Source of the DNA: CAVVSQ01 sp963848825
GTDB lineage: Bacteria; Planctomycetota; Planctomycetia; Gemmatales; Gemmataceae
Direction: 5' to 3'
Length of the DNA: 64,000 bases
NCBI GenBank assembly: GCA_963848825.1
Contig: CAWKFA010000015.1
Location: forward strand, 1,612,001-1,676,000
The notes beneath the pieces are model-generated. The model saw only the letters and a list, made by a program, of their open reading frames with translations. It was not told where the DNA came from and searched no databases. The translations under genes and the position numbers were made by a program. Shown in pieces: positions 10,169 to 21,198 of the stretch. Numbering within the stretch: the stretch's first letter is position 1; each line of letters opens with the position of its first letter.

Positions 10169-10642
10169 ATGAACCCTACTATCCGATCCCCCGCCGAGGG
10201 CCGCACCATCGCCGTGGTCGGTGACGTTTACCGTTTTCTGACGACCGGCGAAGACACCAAGGGCAAGTACGCCATGTGGGAAGCAATCGTGCCGCCTGGC
10301 GGCGGTCCTCCACCACACGTTCACAGCCGAGAAGAGGAGGGGTTTTATATCCTCGAAGGCGAAATCACCCTCCACGTCGGCGAGGAGCGGATCGTCGCGA
10401 CGGCTGGAATGTTCGCCAACATTCCGGTTGGGACACCACATTCCTTCAAGAACGACGGCAAGAAGCCGGCCAAGATGTTGATCTCCGTCGCCCCTGCCGG
10501 TCTGGAAAAGATGTTCTTCGAGGTCGGCGCACCGGTGGCCCAAGGTGCCACAACCGCCTCGCCGCCAACGAAGGAAGAGATCGAAAAGTTGTTGGCGGTC
10601 GCACCGAGGTATGGGGTTGAGATAAGGTTGCCGGGGCATTGA
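10169..10642 (+). CDS. Cupin-domain protein
   Basis: About 157 residues. A single cupin barrel is marked by PPPHVHSREEEGFYILEGEI (His, His, Glu metal ligands) and later GTPHSF (fourth His), so a metal-binding quercetinase-like fold is likely; no substrate can be named. I prefer ATG 10169 (MNPTIRSP) because GGGAGGA lies eight bases upstream; ATG 10160 overlaps that site. The following DUF1801 remnant begins 14 bp downstream on the same strand. Confidence 0.8.
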   Translation: MNPTIRSPAEGRTIAVVGDVYRFLTTGEDTKGKYAMWEAIVPPGGGPPPHVHSREEEGFYILEGEITLHVGEERIVATAGMFANIPVGTPHSFKNDGKKPAKMLISVAPAGLEKMFFEVGAPVAQGATTASPPTKEEIEKLLAVAPRYGVEIRLPGH

Positions 10643-10655
10643 CTGAGGAGCGACG

Positions 10656-10911
10656 ATGCCAAAGCCAAAAAAGCCCAAGGACATCGACGCCTCCATCTCG
10701 CAGTTCCCCGGCGACGTGCGAGCGGTCCTTCAGAAAGTTCGGGAAACGATCTGCCGTACTGTGCCCGACGCCGAGGAGACGATCAGCTACCAGATGCCCC
10801 CTTTCAGGCAGCACAAGCCCGATCCCCTACAACCTGATTGAACGAATCGTGAAGCTGCGAGTAAAACAGGACTCTGCGAAGACAGCGGCGAAGCGGAAGA
10901 GGAGGAGATAG
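10656..10911 (+). pseudogene. DUF1801 (YdhG-like) gene with internal deletion
   Basis: The N-terminus is typical DUF1801: DIDASISQFPGDVRAVLQKV, then ETISYQMPPFR. Normally about 50 residues follow; here the sequence jumps directly, in another frame, to the family C-terminus IPYNLIERIVKLRVKQD and a basic tail. The middle of the domain is therefore missing, a real deletion of roughly 150 bp rather than a one-base error. DUF1801 proteins resemble iron-chaperone or frataxin-like folds; this copy should be dead. Confidence 0.7.
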
Positions 10912-10916
10912 ATTCC

Positions 10917-11480
10917 ATGCGCACCGAAAAGGACAAGATGTTGGCCGGCGAACTGTACGACCCCCTGGACCCCGAACTCGTCCTGGCCAGGGACCATGCC
11001 AGGGACTTGTGCCAGGACTTGAATGTGACCCGTGAGCGGGACCAGGATGCCCGCCGACGCATTCTCAAAGAATTGTTCGGTCGGGGCGGGGGGTCGGTCT
11101 GGATGCAGCCGCCGTTCTTCTGCGACTACGGCTCGAACATCTTGTTGGGTGAGCGGGTCTTCTTTAACTTCAACTGCGTGGTCCTCGACGTGTGCGTGGT
11201 GAAGGTCGGCGACTTCACCTTGTTCGGTCCTGCGGTCCAAATCTACACCGCCATGCACCCGATGAACGCCGAACTGCGCCGCAAGCAGGAGTTCGCCAAG
11301 CCCATCGAAATCGGGTCCGATGTGTGGGTCGGCGGCGGGGCGATCATCTGCCCCGGCGTGAAGATCGGCTCGAAGGCCGTCATCGGAGCGGGGAGCGTCG
11401 TGACCAGGGACGTCCCCGAGGGCATGTTCGCTGCCGGGAACCCCTGCCGGGTAATCCGGGAGATCGTGGACGGGGCCTAA
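10917..11480 (+). CDS. Sugar O-acetyltransferase (maltose/galactoside acetyltransferase family)
   Basis: The 187-residue length and plan match Maa/LacA/NodL enzymes. The N-terminal cap is KDKMLAGELYDPLDPEL. The left-handed beta-helix begins with FFCDYGSNILLGERVFFNFN, continues with the catalytic His in YTAMHPMN, and ends PIEIGSDVWVGGGAIICPGV and VIGAGSVVTRDVPEG. It acetylates a sugar hydroxyl from acetyl-CoA as a cytoplasmic trimer. ATG 10917 follows AGGAGG at ten bases. Specificity cannot be read from the sequence. Confidence 0.88.
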   Translation: MRTEKDKMLAGELYDPLDPELVLARDHARDLCQDLNVTRERDQDARRRILKELFGRGGGSVWMQPPFFCDYGSNILLGERVFFNFNCVVLDVCVVKVGDFTLFGPAVQIYTAMHPMNAELRRKQEFAKPIEIGSDVWVGGGAIICPGVKIGSKAVIGAGSVVTRDVPEGMFAAGNPCRVIREIVDGA

Positions 11481-11602
11481 TCAGGTTTGGCGGCCAGGAT
11501 CGGATTGTGTATCCCTGAGACGGCGCAGTCTGCCGCGCCATGGCATCCCTTGGGCCAAGCTCATCGGCCAGATTGCCCAGGCCTGCGGAAAGTAAGCTGG
11601 TA

Positions 11603-12355
11603 TCAATATTCCCAAAGCCGTTGCGCCAGTTCACTCAACTCGGTCGCGTCCAGGTCGGAAACGAGCCAATAGCTCATGCCGGCTTTTGACCAGTGCATGA
11701 GATGATAACCCTGTCGCCTCTCTCGTTGAAAATCACGTGATTCGTTGCCAGAATCCGCCGGCCAAACAAACAGATTGATGAGATGCTCGCGGCGGCGATA
11801 GACCAGGGCCGCCACGGGCCTTCCATTGAGATAGTCCAGGCGTCCGCCCACAAGAGGGAAGCCTTCTTTTTCCAAATTGGGTACCGACGGCGCGAAGTCC
11901 AGTTTGCCGTTGAACCACGGCTTCACGACATGGCGATCCGGACCTTCGATGTCCACGATATGCTTGGCCTGCATGGAGCGGATGTGAGCCGATGCAACCT
12001 CCTGGGTCAGCCGCTCATGAACCGAAGGCTTGACCGTGATTTGCGCCAGGTGAAATCCAGCACCAATGCATAGAGCGACACAGGCCGCCGCGGCAACCCA
12101 GCGCCAGGGAAAGCGGACCGGCCGGGCGCTGACTTGGCTTTGCAGAGATGCGCGTAAACGCTCCTGCAATCGCACTGGCGCCTTGAAGTAAAGGGAATCC
12201 GCTTTCATGGCAGTTTGCATCGCTTGTTGTTCGACCAGTGCCTTGCTGCACGCAAGGCATGTGCCGACGTGCTGTTCGAACTGAAGGCTCACGGACGGGT
12301 CAAGCTCACCATCCAGATATCCATGCATCACGGTTTGCGCGTCGTGGCAATTCAT
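11603..12355 (-). CDS. Anti-sigma factor with zinc-finger (ZAS) domain
   Basis: The N-terminal domain MNCHDAQTVMHGYLDGELD... holds H29-x3-C33-x2-C36 (QHVGTCLAC), the zinc-binding anti-sigma signature. A single membrane helix follows near residues 82-105 (WVAAAACVALCIGAGF), with a periplasmic sensor part of about 145 residues. ATG 12355 starts two bases after the sigma stop, with GAGGGGG upstream, so the two are coupled; a GTG at 12370 would overlap the sigma gene. It should hold the neighbouring ECF sigma factor at the membrane until a signal releases it. Confidence 0.88.
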   Translation of the reverse strand: MNCHDAQTVMHGYLDGELDPSVSLQFEQHVGTCLACSKALVEQQAMQTAMKADSLYFKAPVRLQERLRASLQSQVSARPVRFPWRWVAAAACVALCIGAGFHLAQITVKPSVHERLTQEVASAHIRSMQAKHIVDIEGPDRHVVKPWFNGKLDFAPSVPNLEKEGFPLVGGRLDYLNGRPVAALVYRRREHLINLFVWPADSGNESRDFQRERRQGYHLMHWSKAGMSYWLVSDLDATELSELAQRLWEY

Positions 12356-12356
12356 A

Positions 12357-13028
12357 TCAGGCCCCCTCACGCAGGTTCTTGACCAGGCAGAGCCGCAACC
12401 GCTCCCGGGCCCGGGTAAGCCGTGACATGATCGTGCCGGGCGGAAGTCCCGTGATGGCTGCGATTTCTTTGTAAGAGAGGCCTTCCAACTCGCGCAGGAC
12501 CAGTACTTCGCGAAATTCGATCGGCAGTTCGGCGAGCGCTTGCCGGAGCATTTCGCGGTTCTCTTCTCTCAATGCCAGTTGAACAGGGTCAAAGTCATCG
12601 CCCTGGTCGCTATGGAGTTCTTCATCGAAGACGGTCAGGGACTGTTGGGAACGGTTGCGCTCCAGCCGATCGTAGCAAGCGCGGCGCACGATCGTGATCA
12701 GCCAGGGCCGAGCATCGCCGCCGCGGAAGCTATCGAAGAACTTGGCGGCCCGGAGGAAGGCGTCCTGCACCACATCCTCGGCGTCGTGTTCCCTGCCTGT
12801 CAGCCAGCGCGCGAGGTTGTACGCTGAGTCCAGGTGCGGCAAAACCACCTGCTCAAACCGGGCGAGCTGGCTGGGGCTGAACGACGGAACTTTCGACAGA
12901 GGCGTCTCCTCGCTTTCAGATTGTTTGCTCCATTTTCTATGGGCGCGCTGCGCGACGAACAGGCCCACCATCCCCTCGGCCGGCGACGGCTTGGGTTCAT
13001 TGTCATTGAAGACCGACCATTCTGACAT
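12357..13028 (-). CDS. ECF RNA polymerase sigma factor
   Basis: Region 2 is clear (AYNLARWLTG, EHDAEDVVQDAFLRAAKFF), as is region 4 (LPIEFREVLVLRELEGLSYK, then EIAAITGLPPGTIMSRLTRAR with the helix-turn-helix). The first 50 residues are an atypical extension, so the true start may be internal; ATG 13028 has no good ribosome binding site. It is translated first, then the anti-sigma. It lies divergent from the metallophosphoesterase and DUF2231 cytochrome, likely targets of its own regulon (inference from layout). Confidence 0.9.
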   Translation of the reverse strand: MSEWSVFNDNEPKPSPAEGMVGLFVAQRAHRKWSKQSESEETPLSKVPSFSPSQLARFEQVVLPHLDSAYNLARWLTGREHDAEDVVQDAFLRAAKFFDSFRGGDARPWLITIVRRACYDRLERNRSQQSLTVFDEELHSDQGDDFDPVQLALREENREMLRQALAELPIEFREVLVLRELEGLSYKEIAAITGLPPGTIMSRLTRARERLRLCLVKNLREGA

Positions 13029-13218
13029 CGTACGGCCCCAAAACGGCGCCGGCCTGAATCCCCGTCACTCTTCCCTACCGCCGCATGTTGGAAAATATTC
13101 CCGCAATCTTGGGAAAAAGGGATTCTTCGAATCGACGGAATATTTGATCGGCTTTTTCGGTATGCGTTGGTAGCTGTTTGCCATTGACCTTCACAAGACT
13201 TTTCCAAAGGAGAACGCG

Positions 13219-14198
13219 ATGAAAGATCGAATCATCAACGATCCGAGTGCCGACGGCGTTGATCGCCGCGGCTTTCTGAAATGTATGGCCTGGGCCGGCA
13301 CCGGCATGGTATGGGGGGTGAGCGGCGGCATCCTGGGCTGCGCGCGCTGGAGCCGAATGCCGAGATGGTCAAAGCGGACGCCAAGAAGTCCGCGGCGCCA
13401 GCGAGCTTCACCTTCGTGCAAGTCAGCGATAGCCACTTCGGCTTCAGCCGTGAGCCGAACCGGGACGTGGCGGAGACGTATCGCGAGGCCATTGCCAAGA
13501 TCAACGCCTTGCCGCAGCGACCCGCCTTCGTCTTGCACACGGGAGATTTGACGCACCTGGCCAGGCCGGAAGAATTCGATGCCGTGGATCAGCTTCATCG
13601 CACGTTTCGCGCCGGTGAAATCTACTGCGTGCCTGGCGAACACGACGTCACGGAAAACGATTGCCGCGCTTTCATGGAACGCTACGGCCACGGCGCCGTT
13701 CGCGGCGGCACTGGCTGGCGCAGCTTCGACTACCAGGGCGTGCATTTCGTCGGTCTCAACAATTGCATGAACCTTCGTGCCGGCAGCCTGGGGCTGCTCG
13801 GACCGGACCAGCTCGATTGGCTCAGGCAGGATCTGGCCGGCAAGTCCGCTAGTACGCCCATCGTTGTCTTCGCACACATCCCCCTCTGGACCGTCCACGC
13901 ACCGTGGGGTTGGGGTACGCAGGACAGCGAGCGGGCCCTGGAGTTGTTACGGCGCTTCGGCTCGGTCACGGTCCTCAACGGTCACATTCACCAGATCATG
14001 CAGAAGGTCGAAGGCAACGTGACCTTCCACACGGCACGCTCGACTGCCTTTCCCCAGGGCGTGCCCGGCGTGGCCCCGTCCGCTGGGCCGATGCGCGATG
14101 TCCCCGCGGGCCGTCTGCGCAGCCTCATCGGCGTGACCAAAGTGAACTACGTCGAGCGCAATAGCACGTTGGCCATCACCGATGACACCCTGGGATGA
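13219..14198 (+). CDS. TAT-exported metallophosphoesterase (frameshift near 13345)
   Basis: The N-terminus has a twin-arginine signal (DRRGFLKCMAWAGTG). A one-base change in the GCGCGC tract near 13345 moves the reading into LEPNAEMVKADAKKSAAPAS and the calcineurin-like domain. Metal ligands appear in order: VSDSHFG, HTGDLTH, PGEHD (E replacing the usual N of GNHD), VFAHIPLW and LNGHIH. It should act outside the cytoplasm on an unknown phosphoester. AAAGGAG precedes ATG 13219. Its place beside an ECF pair and a c-type cytochrome recalls a planctomycete stress module. Confidence 0.8.
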
Positions 14199-14300
14199 GC
14201 GGTAGTTCGGGACTCTCGATTGCACCTGCGTCCTACCGACGAACGGGTGTGGGGCTCGCCAGCCTTACACCCATTTCCTTCGCTCCCTGGGAGTCTATTC

Positions 14301-15197
14301 ATGAAGACCATGCGGCTCAAATTGATGGTTGCCGCCGGCGTTTTGACGTCGAACTTATGTGGGGCCAGCACCACCTTCGAATTCGATTCGAAGGACCTTT
14401 CCTCTCGTGTGCGGTCGATATTCGCGGCCAAGTGCAGTGAGTGTCATGGCCGTGGATTGTCGCGTCCGAGGGCAGCCCTCTATCTGCATGAGTTAGGTCC
14501 GCTGGCAGCGAATCCCGAATGGGTAGTCCCTCATGAGCCGGACAAATCCTATCTGTGGACGCTGATCCGCGATGACGACATGCCAGCCAAGGGTGCAAAG
14601 GCCGGCCCTCTCAACGCGGAAGAAAAAGAAATCATCCGCGCCTGGATCGCGGCAGGAGCGCCCGTGTCGAAGTCGTCCCCGGTACTGCTATCCTCACCCG
14701 GGGCTGCGCAAGAATCCACTGGCACTGTCACGTCTCCGCCGGCATCGGTGCCACAATCTACGATGATCCGCTTGTTCGCGTGGTTCGGCAAATTTCATGT
14801 CGTCGTGATTCATTTTCCCATCGCACTCCTGGCGGCGGCGGCGCTCGCGGAAGCCATCGCGGCATGGCGAGGCTCATGGACTCCATCGCCGACGGTGCGT
14901 TTTTGCGTCCTTCTGGGAGCGGCCAGTGCCATGACGGCAGTGGCGCTGGGCTGGCTCCACGCCGATGTCGGTGGTTTCGGTGGCGCGAGCACGAGCATCC
15001 TCGCGGTACACCGTTGGCTCGGAACCGTGGCGGGTTGCGGCGCGACAGCGATTGCCTTGATGTCCGAGCGAGAGAGTCGCTGCGGCCAGCGAAGCACGTT
15101 TCTTCGCGTCGCTTTGTGGCTCGGCGCCTGTGTCATGGCCGCCACGGCCCATTTCGGCGGGCTTATGGTCCACGGGAATAGTTTTTTCGATTTATAG
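14301..15197 (+). CDS. Planctomycete cytochrome c-like protein with DUF2231 membrane domain
   Basis: After a signal peptide (LMVAAGVLTSNLCGAS), a haem site AAKCSECHG (Cys45, Cys48, His49) lies in a PSCyt1-like domain, with DDDMPAKG near the likely Met ligand and the tail EKEIIRAWIAAGAP. The second half is a four-helix DUF2231 membrane domain (FHVVVIHFPIALLAAAALAE; LLGAASAMTAVALGWLHADV; VHRWLGTVAGCG; WLGACVMAATAHFGG). Electron transfer at the membrane is the likely role. I start at ATG 14301; upstream codons give no signal peptide. It follows the phosphoesterase by 102 bp. Confidence 0.82.
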   Translation: MKTMRLKLMVAAGVLTSNLCGASTTFEFDSKDLSSRVRSIFAAKCSECHGRGLSRPRAALYLHELGPLAANPEWVVPHEPDKSYLWTLIRDDDMPAKGAKAGPLNAEEKEIIRAWIAAGAPVSKSSPVLLSSPGAAQESTGTVTSPPASVPQSTMIRLFAWFGKFHVVVIHFPIALLAAAALAEAIAAWRGSWTPSPTVRFCVLLGAASAMTAVALGWLHADVGGFGGASTSILAVHRWLGTVAGCGATAIALMSERESRCGQRSTFLRVALWLGACVMAATAHFGGLMVHGNSFFDL

Positions 15198-15391
15198 AGC
15201 CCCCTTCAAACCTGGACTGGATGCTTGGGCCGCAATAAATCATCGAATGAGCCAACGCCGAGACGTCCTGGTTGCTGCGGCAAACAAGGCAGCGCTTTTT
15301 CACTGTAAGTTTCCAGGCCGCAAACGGTATTCCCTTGTGCGGGCAACAGGCTCGACCTGAACGAATCCAGCTCAAACCAAGGGAGATTGCC

Positions 15392-15488
15392 ATGAATCGA
15401 CTCAAGGGCAAAGTCGCCGTTGTCACCGGCGCATCGAAGGGCATCGGTGCCGGCATCGCGGAGCATTTGGCGGCCGAGGGCTGCCGCG
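15392..15488 (+). pseudogene. SDR-family oxidoreductase, N-terminal scar
   Basis: [20 protein letters not shown] and [10 protein letters not shown] are the Rossmann start of a short-chain dehydrogenase (TGxxxGIG), with a good site GGGAG before ATG 15392. After about 32 codons the sequence switches to an unrelated enzyme tail, so more than 200 residues are gone. Confidence 0.75.
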
Positions 15489-15710
15489 TTGATGCAGGTG
15501 TCGCCGTTGTGGTTACTTTCGGGATGCCGCTCGGTCAAAGGCTGGTACTCTGGAACTTCGATTGACTCCCAGGATACGCTGGCATTCAGTGCCCGCACAG
15601 GCTTGCGCTCGATGAACGAAATCTTTCCTCTGGAGCGTGTTGCAGAAGCCTACGACCGAATGATGAGCGGCAAAGCGCGTTTCCGAGTCGTGCTCGCCAT
15701 CGGACAATAA
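15489..15710 (+). pseudogene. Zinc-type alcohol dehydrogenase, C-terminal scar
   Basis: The frame runs [20 protein letters not shown], then SQDTLAFSARTGLRSMNEIF and AEAYDRMMSGKARFRVVL to TAA, which is the last 70 residues of an MDR alcohol dehydrogenase. It is fused out of frame to the SDR head. A deletion joining two oxidoreductase genes explains it best. Confidence 0.72.
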
Positions 15711-15761
15711 CCCGAGTCGGCGGTTGGTCTTCCTGCATTATGCAAGCGATAAAGGCAGAGC

Positions 15762-18473
<2,712 letters not shown>

Positions 18474-18640
18474 GTGCTACTTGGCCGGTGGACATGCCGC
18501 TCAATTGGTTGGACCTGGTGAACGCGGTCCGATGGGCCGGAAACGCGGTTGGTGGGACCGGACGCGCAAATCATATAATAAAATAACACGTAATTGGAGA
18601 CAGTCTGGCTGAGCCGGATATTGCACCGGGAGCGACACTA
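18474..18640 (+). promoter_or_regulatory. Intergenic stretch with a possible promoter
   Basis: TATAAT at 18574-18579 with TTGGTG at 18549-18554 (19 bp apart) could serve the downstream gene; spacing is long, so this is tentative. Confidence 0.25.
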
Positions 18641-19177
18641 TGGATGACTCATCTGTACCGACGCGCCGACAAATCGCTCTGCGGCAGCTCCAGGAAAAAC
18701 TGCATGAAATTGCTGCTTCCGCAAAGGATCTTTCAGGATCCGACGAACTGGAAACCATTCTTCCAGTCGGCGATCGCCAGGCCACTTGGCGCAGAGCTGC
18801 AAGCCGCGGGATTTGAGCTGCCGGAACTGGTGATCTCGCCTGAGGTGTTTTGGATCGCCACTGCCATGGTTCTAACGCCACTCGGGTTCCTGGTATTGGC
18901 CTTGCGGACGTGGTTCGCCATTCTCTCGATTGTCGAACTCACTTTTCTCGCGTACAAGCTCACGCGCCCTCTGGCTGTCCATCCACCCCTATCGTGTAGA
19001 ACGGTGGGACAAGCTGCCCTGTGCTTGCGCAAAATCCGCACAGCGGACGGGCGGATCGTTGGTTGGACGCGAGAGGAGGTTTCCGAGAGAGTCCGCATGA
19101 TCATTGCCGACTCCGCGGGTCTACCGATCGAGAAAGTGACTGAGGGTGCTCGTCTCATTGATTTACTCGGATGCTAG
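18641..19177 (+). CDS. Membrane protein with an acyl-carrier-like tail (probable frameshift)
   Basis: From ATG 18641 the frame encodes DDSSVPTRRQIALRQLQEKL and HEIAASAKDLSGSDELETIL. Near 18765 the sense moves to the frame that gives AELQAAGFELPELVISPEVF, two hydrophobic helices (WIATAMVLTPLGFLVLAL; FAILSIVELTFLAYKL), and a tail EEVSERVRMIIADSAGLPIE-KVTEGARLIDLLGC. The tail resembles the first helices of acyl carrier proteins but stops before the DSL phosphopantetheine site. It ends nine bases before the PhyH gene start. Function unknown. Confidence 0.45.
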   Translation, partial: WMTHLYRRADKSLCGSSRKNCMKLLLPQRIFQDPTNWKPFFQSAIARPLGAELQAAGFELPELVISPEVFWIATAMVLTPLGFLVLALRTWFAILSIVELTFLAYKLTRPLAVHPPLSCRTVGQAALCLRKIRTADGRIVGWTREEVSERVRMIIADSAGLPIEKVTEGARLIDLLGC

Positions 19178-19186
19178 GTGTTTCGA

Positions 19187-19924
19187 ATGGAAGCGTCCAT
19201 ATCTTCAGTCAGTCCTATTCTCAGCAAGATTGTTGGCGACGGCTTTGCTATCATTGCCGCCGTTTTCCACGCCGGTGAAGTTGAGCAACTTCAGGCAGAG
19301 CTATGCCGAGCTCTCAAAGAGCCAAAAGCAGCCGTGATTCAGAGTGAGGGCGCTGTCGTTGGCGCACGCAATCTGCTTGAGCTTTGGCCAGGAGGGGCAG
19401 ATGTTTGGCGGCGCCCGCCGCTACCGGCGCTGCTCACCAAAATACTCGGTCCTCAAGGTGGCTTGGTGCGCGTCCTCTATTTCGATAAGCCCCCTGTGCA
19501 GACCTGGTCACTGCCGTGGCACAAGGATCTGACCATCGCCGTGCGTGACAACCGCAGGCCCAGTGGCGAATTCCTTCACCCGACGGTGAAGGCCGGTGTG
19601 CCGCACGTCGAAGCCTCGCGAGCGATTCTGGAATGCATGCTGATCGCTCGAATTCATCTTGATGACGTCACGGATGAAAATGGTCCCATGAGTGTCCTTC
19701 CTGGATCGCACCTTACCGGTAAGGCGATGGGCATCGACGAAGCAAGCGCCCAAAAAATTCTGTGCCATAAGGGCGACGTGCTGCTGATCCGCCCACTTGT
19801 GGCCCACAACAGTCTTCCAAGCAAACTCGGAAACCCAAACCACCGGCGTATTCTTCATCTCGAGTTCGCCGCTTACAACGAATTGCCGGACGGCTATGAG
19901 TGGCACGATTTCGTGTGCATGTAA
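19187..19924 (+). CDS. Phytanoyl-CoA dioxygenase (PhyH) family protein
   Basis: About 245 residues with the Fe(II)/2-oxoglutarate facial triad: WHKDLT (His, Asp) and LVAHNSLP (distal His), preceded by GPMSVLPGSH and followed by RRILHLEFA with the Arg that binds 2-oxoglutarate. It hydroxylates an unknown small molecule or lipid-linked substrate in the cytoplasm. ATG 19187 is preferred to the in-frame GTG 19178. Coupling to the acyl-carrier-like gene just upstream hints at acylated substrates (inference). Confidence 0.82.
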   Translation: MEASISSVSPILSKIVGDGFAIIAAVFHAGEVEQLQAELCRALKEPKAAVIQSEGAVVGARNLLELWPGGADVWRRPPLPALLTKILGPQGGLVRVLYFDKPPVQTWSLPWHKDLTIAVRDNRRPSGEFLHPTVKAGVPHVEASRAILECMLIARIHLDDVTDENGPMSVLPGSHLTGKAMGIDEASAQKILCHKGDVLLIRPLVAHNSLPSKLGNPNHRRILHLEFAAYNELPDGYEWHDFVCM

Positions 19925-19934
19925 TAGATTTCCG

Positions 19935-20960
19935 TCAGTTTGCCGCCAAACGCTGATTGGCAAGGCCGGAGCCAGGCCTCTGGCGGGACCGGTCGAAAAG
20001 ATCGGCTATCGTGGCTGGGCAAGGGTGGGCTCGACCTTTTTGGGTGATCCGCCGACGTTGCAGCCTGCTATTGGGCGACTGCGGAATGGTGAGTTCGAGC
20101 AAGCCAAGTTTGGTGAGACGCTGGAGCGCGAGTTTTGTGTTACCAGTAAGCGTTTGATAGCCAAGGTGAGCCAAGATTTCTTGGCGGGTTCTCGGCCCAT
20201 CCTTGCAGACTTCCAGAATCGAACGTTCAGCGTCCGAAAGTTCGACTGGGGCCTCGACTGGGGCCTCGACTGGGGCCTCATCATGGGCCTCAGCGAAAGC
20301 AGCATGAACGCGAATCTCCGCAATAAAATAGGATCGGCTCTCGTCCGTCTCGAACCGCGGCGCTGGTGAACCGTTTGCCTTTAGGGCCGCATGGATCTTC
20401 GGAATGCCCGTCCCCCTCCCCTCGGTTAGCTCCAATTCCTTGAGAAACTCGCCGATGCGGCGATTGCGGTAGCGACGGGCGGTGAACTGTTTGCCCTTGA
20501 GCGCCTCCCGCCGGATTGAGGCATCGGGACCAGGATTGCTGACAATCTCGATCTCGGTCATTGTGAACCCTCACCTCGATGGGTTCTCGCAACTCGTAGC
20601 TGCGGTGATAGACGGCATTGACGAGGGCCTCTTCCGGTGCGGGATAAGGGTAGTTGAAAACGCGAGTCGCTTCGGCGCGATCGCGAACCTTGGTGATACG
20701 TTCCTTGACGACGGTATTCCTGAGATAGGTCAAGGCATCGCGCAACTGCTGATCAAGCGGCCCTCGAAAGATCTTCTCGTCCAGTCGGTTGCCGGCGACA
20801 CCTTCGGGGAAATGGATGATATCGATCTGGGTTGCGGGAAAAAACTTCTCCGGCACTTCATTGAAGAAGAGTAAGCCGACATTGCGCGGCTTGATGTGTT
20901 CGTCGCTACCTTCGACAATGTTCAAACGGCTGCCGAGGTCGGCAAGCAAATTGCACGTGA
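19935..20960 (-). pseudogene. ATP-binding transcriptional regulator (AlbA_2/Schlafen-type), 5'-truncated and frameshifted
   Basis: The remaining part begins LGSRLNIVEGSDEHIKPRNV and GLLFFNEVPEKFFPATQIDI, then VFNYPYPAPEEALVNAVYHR (HATPase_c_4-like). It changes frame near 20570 and continues with DASIRREALKGKQFTARRYR, ELELTEGRGTGIPKIHAALK and a winged-helix tail (TRQEILAHLGYQTLTGNTKL). Full-length relatives carry an N-terminal AlbA_2 domain of about 150 residues, absent here. A 12-bp tandem repeat encodes EAPVEAPVEAPVE between the two halves. Likely inactive. Confidence 0.75.
20243..20278. repeat. 12-bp tandem repeat, three exact copies
   Basis: Unit CGACTGGGGCCT, in frame with the regulator gene on the minus strand, gives repeats of E-A-P-V. 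A fourth degenerate copy follows. Confidence 0.9.
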
Positions 20961-21198
20961 TTCGCGGGGATCCATACGGACTTGCAGGCGAAGTTTCGTG
21001 TCCTCGTCTACGTTTTACCGCTGGATCCGTGGCTGGCCGATGGTGCTGTCGTTGATCCGATTGGCCTGTCTTGTCGTGGCGCTCCTCTGGACGGCGGCGG
21101 TTTTGGTCATCTGCCCTTTGGCGGGCTAGGATAATCAAAAGCTCGCTGTCGCTCGGCTGATCGAGACTTGAACCGTGTTGATGGAAGGAATCACCCAC

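Noticed and set aside
20896..21129. Small plus-strand membrane peptide (VLSLIRLACLVVALLWTAAV)
   Set aside because: Mostly antisense to the regulator remnant, no ribosome binding site and no relatives that I recognise; hydrophobicity alone is not enough.
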